From an uncultured Flavobacteriales bacterium (GTDB lineage: Bacteria; Bacteroidota; Bacteroidia; Flavobacteriales; Crocinitomicaceae), in NCBI GenBank assembly GCA_946482515.1, contig CAMLRS010000017.1, positions 1 through 64,000 of the forward strand: a stretch of DNA of 64,000 nt. The letters are read 5' to 3'. The notes under the pieces are model-generated. The model ran no database searches. It was not told the origin of the DNA and saw nothing but the letters and a program-made list of their open reading frames with translations. Both the position numbers and the translations under genes were made by a program. Positions 25,763 through 34,177 of this stretch are shown in pieces (position 1 is the stretch's first letter; each line of letters opens with the position of its first letter).

Positions 25763-26992
25763 TCAAACCAGCTGTTTCAGCGCGATTTCAAATGCCGCTT
25801 TCGCAATGCCCGTCTTGCCTTTCTGCACATTGTGCGTCTTTTCCAGGGCTTGGCGGATAATGGAGCTGGTGTCCTCGAAAATGCCTTCGTCGGTGAGCTG
25901 CTTGAGGTCGTTGCTCATCAGGTAAGCAAAAACACGCGCCATTCCACAGTTTGAAACGAAATCCGGGATCACGGTTACATGATTGTCTGCATAATCGGCA
26001 ATTGGACCGAAGAAAATTTCCTTATCGGCAAACGGAACGTTGGCTCCTGCGGAAATCACTTCCACACCGGCTTTGATCATGCGATCTACCTGTTCTTGGG
26101 TGATCAGGCGGGAAGCCGCACACGGAATGAATACTTCGGCTTTGATATCCCAGATGCGGGCGTTTACTTCCTCATAAGACAGCAATTCCGGGTGGGAAAG
26201 CTCATTTCCTTTTTTGTTGAGGAACAGTGAACGGATTTCTTCAAACGTGAAACCGCTTTCGTTGATCAGTCCGCCAACGCGGTCGATGATTCCCACGATC
26301 ACAGCTCCCTGTTGTGCCAGGTAATACGCTCCTGCCGAAGCTACGTTGCCCCAGCCTTGTACGATGACGCGTTTTCCCTTCAGGGAACCGCCCCAGATGT
26401 TGTAGAAATGGTGAACGGATTCTGCCACACCGTAACCGGTGATCATATCCGCAATAACGAATTTACGGGCTGTTTCAGGCGAAAAACGTGCGTCTTCGAT
26501 GACTTTCAATACGCCGTTGCGCAATTGACCGATACGGTTGATCTTTTGTGCCTCACGCGGCTGGAAATGGCCATTGAAAACGCCTTCCTGCGGATGCCAC
26601 ACACCGCAATCTTCGGTGAACGGGATCACTTCGTGGATTTCATCTACATTCAGGTCGCCACCGGTACCGTAATAATGCTTGAGCAATGGCGTCACAGCTG
26701 CATACCAGCGACGCAGAACGCCTTCCTTACGCGGATCTTTCGGGTCGAAATTGATGCCGGATTTGGCACCGCCGATCGGAGGGCCTGCAACGGTGAATTT
26801 CACTTCCATGGTCTTAGCCAGTGATTCTACCTCACGTTTGTCCAGTCCAACTCTCATTCGAGTTCCACCACCTGCTGCGCCGCCGCGAAGGGAGTTGATC
26901 ACCACCCAGCCTTCAGCCTCAGTTTCTGCGTCTTTCCATTCAAAGACGATTTCCGGTCGTTTGTTCTCAAATTGTTCAAGGAGTTGTTTCAT
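25763..26992 (-). CDS. Glu/Leu/Phe/Val dehydrogenase
   Basis: NAD(P)-dependent amino-acid dehydrogenase of 409 residues. The catalytic lysine motif is GPPIGGAKSGINFDP (Lys77). A second conserved segment is TGGDLNVDEIHEVIPF, and the Rossmann loop is VIVQGWGNVASAGAYYL. The C-terminal part has IPCAASRLIT and GANVPFAD. The family oxidatively deaminates glutamate or hydrophobic amino acids; glutamate is most likely, but sequence alone does not prove it. It is a single gene with its own -7 box at 27025-27018. Confidence 0.88.
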   Translation of the reverse strand: MKQLLEQFENKRPEIVFEWKDAETEAEGWVVINSLRGGAAGGGTRMRVGLDKREVESLAKTMEVKFTVAGPPIGGAKSGINFDPKDPRKEGVLRRWYAAVTPLLKHYYGTGGDLNVDEIHEVIPFTEDCGVWHPQEGVFNGHFQPREAQKINRIGQLRNGVLKVIEDARFSPETARKFVIADMITGYGVAESVHHFYNIWGGSLKGKRVIVQGWGNVASAGAYYLAQQGAVIVGIIDRVGGLINESGFTFEEIRSLFLNKKGNELSHPELLSYEEVNARIWDIKAEVFIPCAASRLITQEQVDRMIKAGVEVISAGANVPFADKEIFFGPIADYADNHVTVIPDFVSNCGMARVFAYLMSNDLKQLTDEGIFEDTSSIIRQALEKTHNVQKGKTGIAKAAFEIALKQLV

Positions 26993-27017
26993 GGCATTCG
27001 TTCGTTAAAATCCGCGA

Positions 27018-27025
27018 CAAATGTA
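27018..27025 (-). promoter_or_regulatory. -7 box TACATTTG of the amino-acid dehydrogenase
   Basis: Perfect match on the minus strand, 25 bases upstream of the ATG. Confidence 0.6.
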
Positions 27026-27141
27026 AGCAATTCAGTGCGAGTGAGAGATACAGACAGGAAACTCATCAGCCGAAAACGCAACTCTTCCCCAAGCCTGCTC
27101 CTAAACTTCCTGATCGTCAGAATAAAGCTGAGATGATCAAT

Positions 27142-27168
27142 CCAAAATCAAACATCAACCATCAAAAA
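27142..27168. repeat. ATCAA-word repeat
   Basis: The gap 27026-27168 ends in AAATCAAACATCAACCATCAAAAATC, a short word repeated every 7-8 bases directly after the anmK stop. The same words recur at 29586-29620 and, as an inverted pair, at 51247-51320. Confidence 0.5.
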
Positions 27169-28239
27169 TCACGGTAAGTGAAGCACGCCGCCGCACACAT
27201 TCTTCGAAGCGCCTGTAACCGATGCCAGGCAGTTCGGCTCTTTTTCAAGGTACAACGCGCCCAGTAGCGAGAAAATCAGTGCTTCCTTGAAATCGATGAT
27301 TTCTTCCGACGGCAGCACGATCTTACCTTTATAGTAACGCTGCAGACGTTCGATCAGGAACGGGTTCTTCGCACCGCCTCCCGTGATCATCACCGATCCG
27401 AGCTGGTGATCTTCGAGCGTTTTCGCAATTTGAATCGCAATATGTTCTACAACCGTCGCGAGGTTATTCTCGATGTCCTTGTCGAATTTCAGCAACGGGT
27501 AGAAATGGTTTTCCAGCCATTCGATTCCCAGCGATTTGGGCGCGTCCAGGGTGTAAAATTCGAGGCTGTTGAGCAGATCGAGCAGGAAGTAATTCAATTC
27601 GCCTTTGCCGGCCAGCAATCCGTCTTTGTCGTAATTCATTCCTTTGGCACGTGCCAGCTGGTTGAGCGGGAGATTACCCGGACACACATCGAACGCTTTC
27701 ACCACGCCGTTTTCCACGAAGGAAATATTGGCAAAGCCGCCAATGTTCAGGAAAGCTTCAGCCTCGCCGCTGAAAAGATACGTATCGCCGATCGGAACGA
27801 GCGGGGCGCCCTGTCCGCCGTATAAAACGTCTTTCGTCCGGAAATCGCCTATGGTCGGTATGCCCGTTCTCACCGCAATCACCGCCGGATTGCCTATTTG
27901 CGTGGTAAATCCTTTGGCAGGCTGATGGAAAACCGTTTGTCCGTGCGTTGCAATCGCATCGATCTGGTCTTTCTGAATACCGTTCGTTGCAATAAACTCG
28001 AGGATACAATCGGCGAAAAAAGAGCCCAGGTCGTGATCGAGCTGCATCAACTGTGAGCCCGCAAGGGAAGAAAGCGCGTGCAATTGATCGAGCAGTGTCT
28101 CGGTAAATGCAAACGTATGAGCGTGAAGAATTTCGAACGACCAGCTAACGGCTTCATTTCGTGATAATCGCGTATGGACGAGATCGACGCCGTCCAGGGA
28201 AGTTCCGGACATCAGGCCGATTAAATGATACGAATGCAT
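27169..28239 (-). CDS. anmK: Anhydro-N-acetylmuramic acid kinase
   Basis: Cytosolic sugar kinase that phosphorylates 1,6-anhydro-MurNAc and opens the anhydro ring during peptidoglycan recycling. The start HSYHLIGLMSGTSLDGVDLV carries the phosphate-binding motif MSGTSLDGVD. THGQTVFH, GDFRTKDVLYGGQGAPLVP, LNIGGFANI and the C-terminal ITGGGAKNPFL are all family signatures. I start it at the ATG at 28239 (356 residues). An in-frame upstream extension would run into the divergent acyl-CoA dehydrogenase gene. Confidence 0.93.
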   Translation of the reverse strand: MHSYHLIGLMSGTSLDGVDLVHTRLSRNEAVSWSFEILHAHTFAFTETLLDQLHALSSLAGSQLMQLDHDLGSFFADCILEFIATNGIQKDQIDAIATHGQTVFHQPAKGFTTQIGNPAVIAVRTGIPTIGDFRTKDVLYGGQGAPLVPIGDTYLFSGEAEAFLNIGGFANISFVENGVVKAFDVCPGNLPLNQLARAKGMNYDKDGLLAGKGELNYFLLDLLNSLEFYTLDAPKSLGIEWLENHFYPLLKFDKDIENNLATVVEHIAIQIAKTLEDHQLGSVMITGGGAKNPFLIERLQRYYKGKIVLPSEEIIDFKEALIFSLLGALYLEKEPNCLASVTGASKNVCGGVLHLP

Positions 28240-28266
28240 AGTAGCTGGAAATTTGTAATTAAATGA

Positions 28267-28274
28267 TAACTTTG
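28267..28274 (+). promoter_or_regulatory. -7 box TAACTTTG of the acyl-CoA dehydrogenase
   Basis: Perfect TAnnTTTG match in the 70-base divergent gap, 35 bases before the ATG at 28310. Confidence 0.6.
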
Positions 28275-28309
28275 CTCTCTCAACAAAAATAAAATAAACT
28301 ACAATACAG

Positions 28310-29452
28310 ATGAATTTTGAACTGACTGAAGAGCACAAAGCTGTACGTGATGCTGCACGTGATTTCGCTCAAAATGTTTTGAAACCGGGCGTAATTGAGC
28401 GCGACCGTGATCAACGTTTTCCTGTAGACGAGATCAGACAGCTGGGCGAGCTCGGATTCATGGGAATGATGGTGGACCCGAAGTACGGCGGTGGCGGTAT
28501 GGATACCATGTCGTATGTGCTGGCGATGGAAGAGATCTCTAAAGTAGATGCCTCCACTTCTGTTTGTATGTCAGTGAACAATTCCCTTGTATGCTGGGGA
28601 TTGGAAAAATTCGGTACAGAAGAACAAAAAGAAAAATTCCTCCGTCCGTTGGCAATGGGTGAAAAAATCGGTGCATTCTGTCTCTCTGAGCCGGAAGCAG
28701 GTTCCGATGCAACTTCCCAACGCACTACGGCAATCGATATGGGCGATTACTACCTGGTGAACGGTACGAAAAACTGGATCACCAACGGTTCTTCCGCTTC
28801 TATATACATTGTGATCTGCCAGACCAATGTTGAACAGGGACACCGTGGGATCAATGCACTGATCATTGAGCGCGGAATGGACGGTTTCATCGTTGGAGCG
28901 AAAGAAGATAAAATGGGTATCCGCGGAAGCGATACGCATACGCTGTTGTTCAACGACGTAAAAGTGCCAAAAGCAAACCGCATCGGTGAAGACGGATTCG
29001 GATTCAAATTTGCTATGAAGACGCTTTCCGGTGGTCGTATCGGTATTGCTTCCCAGGCTTTGGGAATTGCTTCCGGCGCGCTGGAGCTTTCATTGGCTTA
29101 CTCGAAAGAGCGTAAAGCCTTCGGAAAAGAAATTTCCAAGCACCAGGCAATTGCGTTCAAACTGGCAGATATGGCAACGGAAATCGAAGCAGCCCGTTTG
29201 CTCGTTTACCGCGCTGCTACCGATAAAGACGCAGGCCGCAACTTCGACCAGTCTTCTGCTATGGCGAAGCTCTATGCTTCCCAGGTAGCAATGAAGCACA
29301 CGGTAGAAGCGGTACAAATCCACGGAGGATACGGTTACGTGAAAGAATACCACGTAGAGCGACTCATGCGCGACGCGAAGATCACGCAGATCTACGAAGG
29401 AACGTCTGAGGTACAAAAAATCGTTATTTCAAGAAACATCCTGGCAGACTAA
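28310..29452 (+). CDS. Acyl-CoA dehydrogenase, short-chain type
   Basis: FAD enzyme of 380 residues for the first step of fatty-acyl-CoA beta-oxidation. The visible segments are FCLSEPEAGSDA (FAD contact), NGTKNWITNG, FGKEISKHQAIAFKLADMA, VQIHGGYGYVKEY and the C-terminal IYEGTSEVQKIVISRNIL. The Glu of YEGTSE is the expected catalytic base for the short-chain/butyryl group. No electron-transfer flavoprotein genes are adjacent. It is a single gene with its own promoter and a strong terminator. Confidence 0.92.
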   Translation: MNFELTEEHKAVRDAARDFAQNVLKPGVIERDRDQRFPVDEIRQLGELGFMGMMVDPKYGGGGMDTMSYVLAMEEISKVDASTSVCMSVNNSLVCWGLEKFGTEEQKEKFLRPLAMGEKIGAFCLSEPEAGSDATSQRTTAIDMGDYYLVNGTKNWITNGSSASIYIVICQTNVEQGHRGINALIIERGMDGFIVGAKEDKMGIRGSDTHTLLFNDVKVPKANRIGEDGFGFKFAMKTLSGGRIGIASQALGIASGALELSLAYSKERKAFGKEISKHQAIAFKLADMATEIEAARLLVYRAATDKDAGRNFDQSSAMAKLYASQVAMKHTVEAVQIHGGYGYVKEYHVERLMRDAKITQIYEGTSEVQKIVISRNILAD

Positions 29453-29475
29453 TCGTTGCCAACTGATAAAAGAAC

Positions 29476-29502
29476 AGGCTGCTCAATCGGGCAGCCTTTT
29501 TT
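29476..29502 (+). terminator. Terminator after acyl-CoA dehydrogenase
   Basis: AGGCTGC and GCAGCCT form a stem around TCAATCGG, followed by TTTTTTA. Confidence 0.85.
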
Positions 29503-29504
29503 AT

Positions 29505-29615
29505 TGCTTCCCCTTTCTTTTTTATTGCTTCCCCTTTGGAGCTTGCCTTGCCGGCAGGCAGGGGGGATTGAGGGGAGGATGTTTCAATCTAACATCCAGC
29601 CTCAAAAATCAAACA
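29505..29615. repeat. Intergenic mixed repeat words
   Basis: GCTTCCCCTTT occurs twice in tandem (29505 and 29527). It is followed by a GC-rich inverted word around TGCCGGCA (29549-29556), GGATTGAGGGGAGG, and then the ATCAA words CTCAAAAATCAAACATCAC. The stretch lies between the convergent acyl-CoA dehydrogenase and murF genes. No gene. Confidence 0.45.
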
Positions 29616-30902
29616 TCACAGATAAGGAAGAACCTTCTCCAACTGTATCCCTCTCGATCCTTTCAGCAAAATCAATAAATCTGCCGGTGGATTCTGTTCA
29701 AAATGACTGATCAGCGGCTCGGTTGTTTTCAGGAAAATAGCTTGTGGATGCAGGTGTTTCCACTTCAGAAATTCTTCTCCGATGAAAAAACCGCACAGAC
29801 GGTGTTCAATGGTTAATTGCACGATTTCTTCGTGGACCATCTCCGCATCACTGCCCATTTCACGCATATCACCGAGAATGAAGATCTTCGTCGGATGATC
29901 GATCAATGCAAAGCTGTCCAGCGCCGACTGCATACTGGTAGGATTGGCATTGTAGCAATCGACGATGACCGTATTTTTATCCGTTCTCGTTACTTGCGAG
30001 CGGTTATTGACCGGTGTATAGTTTTCAATGGCTTCGTTGCAATGACTCGCAGAAATGCCAAAATACTGGCCTATGCGAATAGCCGCCAGGAAGTTGATGA
30101 AGTTGTATTTTCCGACCAGCTGCGTTTTCAATAACGGACTGGTGTAATCGCGGTGCTTCCAGGTCATTTCCACGAATGGGCTCAATCGCACCAGCTCGCC
30201 TGTCAGCTCGCCGCCTTCGCCGTACGTGGATACGTTGATAGAGGCGGGGAGGGCTTTCACCAGGATGGGATCGTCGGCGTTGACGAACAGCTCGCCACCT
30301 GTTTGCCCGATGAATTGGTACAATTCGGTTTTCGTACGAACAACGCCTTCCAGGCTGCCGAATCCTTCCAGGTGCGCCCGGCCGATATTGGTGATAATAC
30401 CATGTGTTGGCTCGGCAATCTCTACCAGCTCGCGAATATCGCCGGGTTTGTTGGCACCCATTTCGATCACGGCAATTTCGTGCTGTGAAGTGAGCTGGAG
30501 CAAGGTCAGTGGAACACCGATATGATTATTCAGGTTGCCTTTTGTATAATGTACTTTGAATTGTGTTTCCAGTACGGCGGCGATCAGTTCTTTTGACGTG
30601 GTTTTACCATTGCTGCCGGTAATTCCAATCACGGGAACGGCAAACTGCCGGCGGTGATGGCGTGCAAGCGATTGCAGGGCTTTGAGTACGTCTTCGACCA
30701 GTAGGGTTTTGCCTTCAATTGCATAATCGGCATTGTCGATGACCACGCGGAGTGCTCCTTTTTCGATGGCTTCCCGGGCAAAGGTATTGCCGTCGAAGTT
30801 GGTGCCTTTCAGGCAAAAGAACAGGCAATCCGGTGTGATTTTCCGGGTGTCGGTTTCCACGCCGGAAGATTGTTGAAAGAGTTGGTAGAGTTCTTCTATC
30901 AT
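29616..30902 (-). CDS. murF: UDP-MurNAc-tripeptide--D-alanyl-D-alanine ligase
   Basis: Cytosolic Mur ligase that adds D-Ala-D-Ala to the UDP-muramyl tripeptide. The DTRKITPDCLFFCLKG stretch (18-33) is the MurF N-terminal uridine-binding motif. The P-loop GITGSNGKTTS is at 93-103, and NLNNHIGVPLTLL and NIGRAHLEGFGS follow. The protein has 428 residues with the usual C-terminal LLLKGSRG-type end. It lies directly after gldJ, a linkage conserved in gliding Bacteroidota. A terminator and a separate -7 box sit between the two genes, so murF is probably transcribed on its own. Confidence 0.94.
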   Translation of the reverse strand: MIEELYQLFQQSSGVETDTRKITPDCLFFCLKGTNFDGNTFAREAIEKGALRVVIDNADYAIEGKTLLVEDVLKALQSLARHHRRQFAVPVIGITGSNGKTTSKELIAAVLETQFKVHYTKGNLNNHIGVPLTLLQLTSQHEIAVIEMGANKPGDIRELVEIAEPTHGIITNIGRAHLEGFGSLEGVVRTKTELYQFIGQTGGELFVNADDPILVKALPASINVSTYGEGGELTGELVRLSPFVEMTWKHRDYTSPLLKTQLVGKYNFINFLAAIRIGQYFGISASHCNEAIENYTPVNNRSQVTRTDKNTVIVDCYNANPTSMQSALDSFALIDHPTKIFILGDMREMGSDAEMVHEEIVQLTIEHRLCGFFIGEEFLKWKHLHPQAIFLKTTEPLISHFEQNPPADLLILLKGSRGIQLEKVLPYL

Positions 30903-30915
30903 CTGTTCAAAGCAT

Positions 30916-30943
30916 AAAAAAACCCCGGTGTTCAGCCGGGGTT
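30916..30943 (-). terminator. Terminator between gldJ and murF
   Basis: Perfect 8-base stem AACCCCGG / CCGGGGTT with a 7-base loop. On the minus strand it is followed by TTTTTTTATG. It starts 17 bases past the gldJ stop. Confidence 0.85.
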
Positions 30944-30951
30944 CAAATGTA
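30944..30951 (-). promoter_or_regulatory. -7 box TACATTTG of murF, abutting the terminator
   Basis: A perfect TAnnTTTG match directly next to the terminator stem. Transcription from it would begin inside the hairpin sequence, so the murF transcript would carry only part of the stem. Confidence 0.55.
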
Positions 30952-30959
30952 AGATATTC

Positions 30960-32996
30960 TTACCGTTTCTTTTCTTTTTTTCTTCCGTAGTTATGACCTA
31001 CCGGGCTTCCTACGCGATCCATCGCACAGCGGAATCCGATCGTCGATGTAGACTTGTCTTCATCCAGGAAGCGGCGTGAGCCTGCATTCAGCCAGTAAGC
31101 ACGATCTTTCCAGGAACCACCTTTGTAAACGCGGGACTTGTCAGATACCAGTGTTGTTGGCCAGGAAGTACGATCTTCCGGTTTCACCTGTGCACCATCC
31201 AGTCCGTATGTTTCGAACTCGTTCTGGTACATGATGAGGTTCGGGTCGCGTGTTGCCTGGTTGATGGCGTTCTTGCGATCGTCGTTGTCATAGTAAATCG
31301 AGCTTTCGATATCACCATCGAGGTAATCGATGTAGTCGTCACGACGGTAGTTCAAGCGACCGATGTTCTCTTCTTCTGTTACGTTGCGGTATTTCAGTTT
31401 ACCTGGCGTGTTGATGATGTATTCAGAGAAGCCTTCACGCAGAATCGTAATGATCTCGAATGCGTACTCTTCACCGTCACGACCTTCACGAAGTGAGTTC
31501 TCGAACAGTCCGTCGAAGATCTCATCCTGGATCAGGGCAGAAGCTTCGATGTCGTATTTGTTGTTCTTGTCTTCGATCGCACGGTCGAGGATTTCGTTGA
31601 TCTTGCGGATCAGTGCGAGCTCGACAGAATCTTTTACTTTACCGTGAGAAACATAGTAAGGATCCGGAGCGTATCCACGCTGGGTGCGGTTACGTGATTT
31701 AATGTTTGCAGACATTCCTGTAGGAATCACTGTATCGTTTGGATCATGGTTGTCAGCAGAAATACGCTGGTAGCGCACACGCTCAAATTCGTTCAGGTAT
31801 TCTTTCATACCGTGTACATCGTAGAGTACTTGTGTGGTTTTTGCATCCACGACACCTTCGTTGTTGAGCAACTTGGTCTGGAATACGTTACCACGGAACG
31901 GACGGAACTCATCAAAGTCTTCAGAAGACAATGGACGGTAAACATCCATTACCCACTCGGAAACGTTACCGGCCATGTGGTAGAGACCGTAGTCGTTCGG
32001 CCAGTAAGACTCAACCGGAGCAGTTACATCGGCACCGTCGTTCAGCTGACCGGCAACCCCCATGTAGTCACCACGACCACGTACGAAGTTAGCGCGGATA
32101 GCTCCCTGAAATTCTTCATTTTCCTGGCGAACAAAGTGTCCGTTCCAAGGGTATTGACGACGCTCGGTAATTACTTCGGTTCCTTCAGTGAGGTTTCCGA
32201 TGAGACCGAGTGCGGCAAATTCCCATTCGGCTTCAGTTGGGAGGCGGTAGCGTGGAAGAAGAATCCCGTCTTCCATGCGTACGATACGCTCGCCGAGTTT
32301 TTTTCCGTTGGCATTGGATGGGTTCAGATCCTGCAGCTTGCGTCCGCCAAGCTCTTCGCTTTGTTCGAACTGACCTTGCATGTATACATCTGTGTTGAAT
32401 GTCTGGTCGTCAACAGCGTTCACGTCAAAGCCGAGTACGCCCTCACGGATGAGGATGTATTCGTTCACACGGTCTGTACGCCATTTACAGAAGTCGCTCG
32501 CTTGCAGCCAGGATACACCTACAACCGGGTAATCGCGGTAAGCAGGGTGACGCAGGTAGTAGTCGACAAATTTTTCATTGAAACCAAGTGGACTTCTCCA
32601 TGCCAGTGTATCCGGCAATGCATTTTTGTAAACCATTGGGTAGGTTTCATATGCACGGGAAAGCCAGTAAAGGTATTCTGTCCAGTGGAAGTTCGTTACC
32701 TCTGTCTGGTCCATGTAGAACGACGAAACGGTTACACGGGCAGGACGGTTGTTCCAGTCGAACATAACATCCTGCTCTACCATTCCCATGGTAAAGGTAC
32801 CACCTTCGATCAGCACCAGTCCGGGACCGGTTTCCTGGTCAACATAAGGTACTTTTTGAAAACCTCCATGTTTCGGGTTGTTGTAATCCCAACCAGTGGA
32901 AGAAGAGGCTTCACGGCTACATGAGATGATCGCCAGAGAGGCGGCTACGCATGCAAAAACGCTCAAGAGTTTCATATGCTTGGTTTGTTTTTTCAT
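30960..32996 (-). CDS. gldJ: Gliding motility / T9SS lipoprotein GldJ
   Basis: Lipoprotein of 678 residues. After a short basic N-terminus the signal peptide ends in the lipobox AIISC. The body is the FGE-sulfatase (SUMF1-like) fold: GPGLVLIEGGTFTMG, FYMDQTEVTNFHWTEYLYW, YPVVGVSWLQASDFCKWR, RLPTEAEWEFAA, MAGNVSEWV, and a C-terminal KGGSWKDRAYWL..GFRCAMD. GldJ stabilises the gliding/T9SS motor and ring. It is rather longer than the roughly 560-residue F. johnsoniae protein, by an inserted charged region (about 440-600). The order gldJ-murF, with porU and porV divergent, supports GldJ over its relative GldK. Confidence 0.9.
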   Translation of the reverse strand: MKKQTKHMKLLSVFACVAASLAIISCSREASSSTGWDYNNPKHGGFQKVPYVDQETGPGLVLIEGGTFTMGMVEQDVMFDWNNRPARVTVSSFYMDQTEVTNFHWTEYLYWLSRAYETYPMVYKNALPDTLAWRSPLGFNEKFVDYYLRHPAYRDYPVVGVSWLQASDFCKWRTDRVNEYILIREGVLGFDVNAVDDQTFNTDVYMQGQFEQSEELGGRKLQDLNPSNANGKKLGERIVRMEDGILLPRYRLPTEAEWEFAALGLIGNLTEGTEVITERRQYPWNGHFVRQENEEFQGAIRANFVRGRGDYMGVAGQLNDGADVTAPVESYWPNDYGLYHMAGNVSEWVMDVYRPLSSEDFDEFRPFRGNVFQTKLLNNEGVVDAKTTQVLYDVHGMKEYLNEFERVRYQRISADNHDPNDTVIPTGMSANIKSRNRTQRGYAPDPYYVSHGKVKDSVELALIRKINEILDRAIEDKNNKYDIEASALIQDEIFDGLFENSLREGRDGEEYAFEIITILREGFSEYIINTPGKLKYRNVTEEENIGRLNYRRDDYIDYLDGDIESSIYYDNDDRKNAINQATRDPNLIMYQNEFETYGLDGAQVKPEDRTSWPTTLVSDKSRVYKGGSWKDRAYWLNAGSRRFLDEDKSTSTIGFRCAMDRVGSPVGHNYGRKKEKKR

Positions 32997-33010
32997 TTTT
33001 TTGGGAAGTC

Positions 33011-33018
33011 CAAAGTTA
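33011..33018 (-). promoter_or_regulatory. -7 box TAACTTTG of gldJ
   Basis: Perfect match on the minus strand, 14 bases before the first ATG of gldJ. This supports that start and means gldJ can be transcribed independently of the PorP/SprF gene 62 bases upstream. Confidence 0.6.
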
Positions 33019-33058
33019 CGTATATAAACGAATTACGTATAAAAGGTTACAAAAAAAA

Positions 33059-34021
33059 TCAGAAGGACGGACAAGAGATGGTTTTGAACGTCACTGACTT
33101 TGGTTTACAAGACAGGTTGAAGCCCAGCGACACTTCGTGTGAACCTCCGGATACTCCGTTGTTTAGCCTTGAAACGGTTACGTCGTAGCTGTAACCTACT
33201 TTGAATGTACCTGTGTTGATACCGATAGTCAGGATGAATGCATCCCGGTTACGGAACCATGCACCGGCGTTGAATGCACCATATTTAATATAGGTACCGA
33301 TATTCAATTCCATAAAGCCTTGCTGATACTGGAAGATCACGTTCGGCATAATGGAGGTATTGTTGCTGTATTTGGACTGTGAGCCCAGTGGAATTTCTGC
33401 TCCCATGTGTCCTGTAAGACGAATAGGCATCGGGCTGTTACCGATGATCACGGATTCGTTTGGACGGTTGAGGTGGTGAGCTGCAAAACCAAAGAAGAAA
33501 TGCTTGGAGAAACCAACCATACCAACGGATGCATCAAAGAAACCGCGTTGCCCGCCACGCGGAACGTCACCGGTTTGATAAATGAACCCACGACGCGGAT
33601 CGATCTGATCGCCGAAGTTGAGCTTTTCCCAATCGAGGAATTTCTGGTACCACGCAGCGCGCGCACCGAATAAGACGCTGAATTTACGGTTTACCGGAAG
33701 GTGGTAAGAGTAAATAAGGCCGAGCATAGACGTGTTGATCGTTCCTTTACCTTGTTGGTCATGAGTAGCGAGAACGCCAAATCCGCCGGATATATTCTTG
33801 AAGTATTGGTCATAAGAAGCGCTGTACGTAACATAGTTACTGGACAAGCGTGGCCATTCATTGCGATAATTCAGTGCGAAACGCGGACATCCGTGTGATC
33901 CGGCAAAGGCTGGGTTCAGATAGAGAGGATTAGCATAGAATTGCGTAAATGTCGGATCCTGTGCATGCGCATTCAGGGTGCATAACATCGCCGCAATGGC
34001 TAAAATTCGGACATTTTTCAT
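33059..34021 (-). CDS. PorP/SprF-family T9SS outer-membrane protein
   Basis: Outer-membrane barrel of 320 residues with a signal peptide ending NAHAQ. The N-terminal family signature DPTFTQFYANPLYLNPAFAGS is followed by RFALNYRNEWP. Barrel strands run to an aromatic C-terminus (CPSF). PorP/SprF proteins work with the T9SS, often as partners for specific cargo such as the SprB adhesin or as anchors of the PorKN ring. Here the gene is next to gldJ and divergent from porU. No large adhesin gene is in the window. Confidence 0.9.
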   Translation of the reverse strand: MKNVRILAIAAMLCTLNAHAQDPTFTQFYANPLYLNPAFAGSHGCPRFALNYRNEWPRLSSNYVTYSASYDQYFKNISGGFGVLATHDQQGKGTINTSMLGLIYSYHLPVNRKFSVLFGARAAWYQKFLDWEKLNFGDQIDPRRGFIYQTGDVPRGGQRGFFDASVGMVGFSKHFFFGFAAHHLNRPNESVIIGNSPMPIRLTGHMGAEIPLGSQSKYSNNTSIMPNVIFQYQQGFMELNIGTYIKYGAFNAGAWFRNRDAFILTIGINTGTFKVGYSYDVTVSRLNNGVSGGSHEVSLGFNLSCKPKSVTFKTISCPSF

Positions 34022-34165
34022 TAGTCTCGGAATAATTTAAATGCGAGTTTACAGCATTAGTACGCCAATGTTACGAAAAAAAAATGCATTGGTTACATTT
34101 AATTACTGAAACGCGAAAATAAAAAAACATTGAGGACGTTCTGTTGAACAACGCTTCTGCTTTAC

Positions 34166-34173
34166 GACTTTTG
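34166..34173 (+). promoter_or_regulatory. -7-like box GACTTTTG, 4 bases before porU ATG
   Basis: One mismatch from TAnnTTTG. The spacing to the ATG at 34178 is 4 bases, identical to the MFS (5464), DUF763 (55300) and CoA-transferase (63403) genes. Weak alone, stronger as part of this set. Confidence 0.4.
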
Positions 34174-34177
34174 CCAC

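Noticed and set aside
31746..32924. 392-codon plus-strand ORF
   Set aside because: Antisense shadow of gldJ, which has all FGE-sulfatase motifs.
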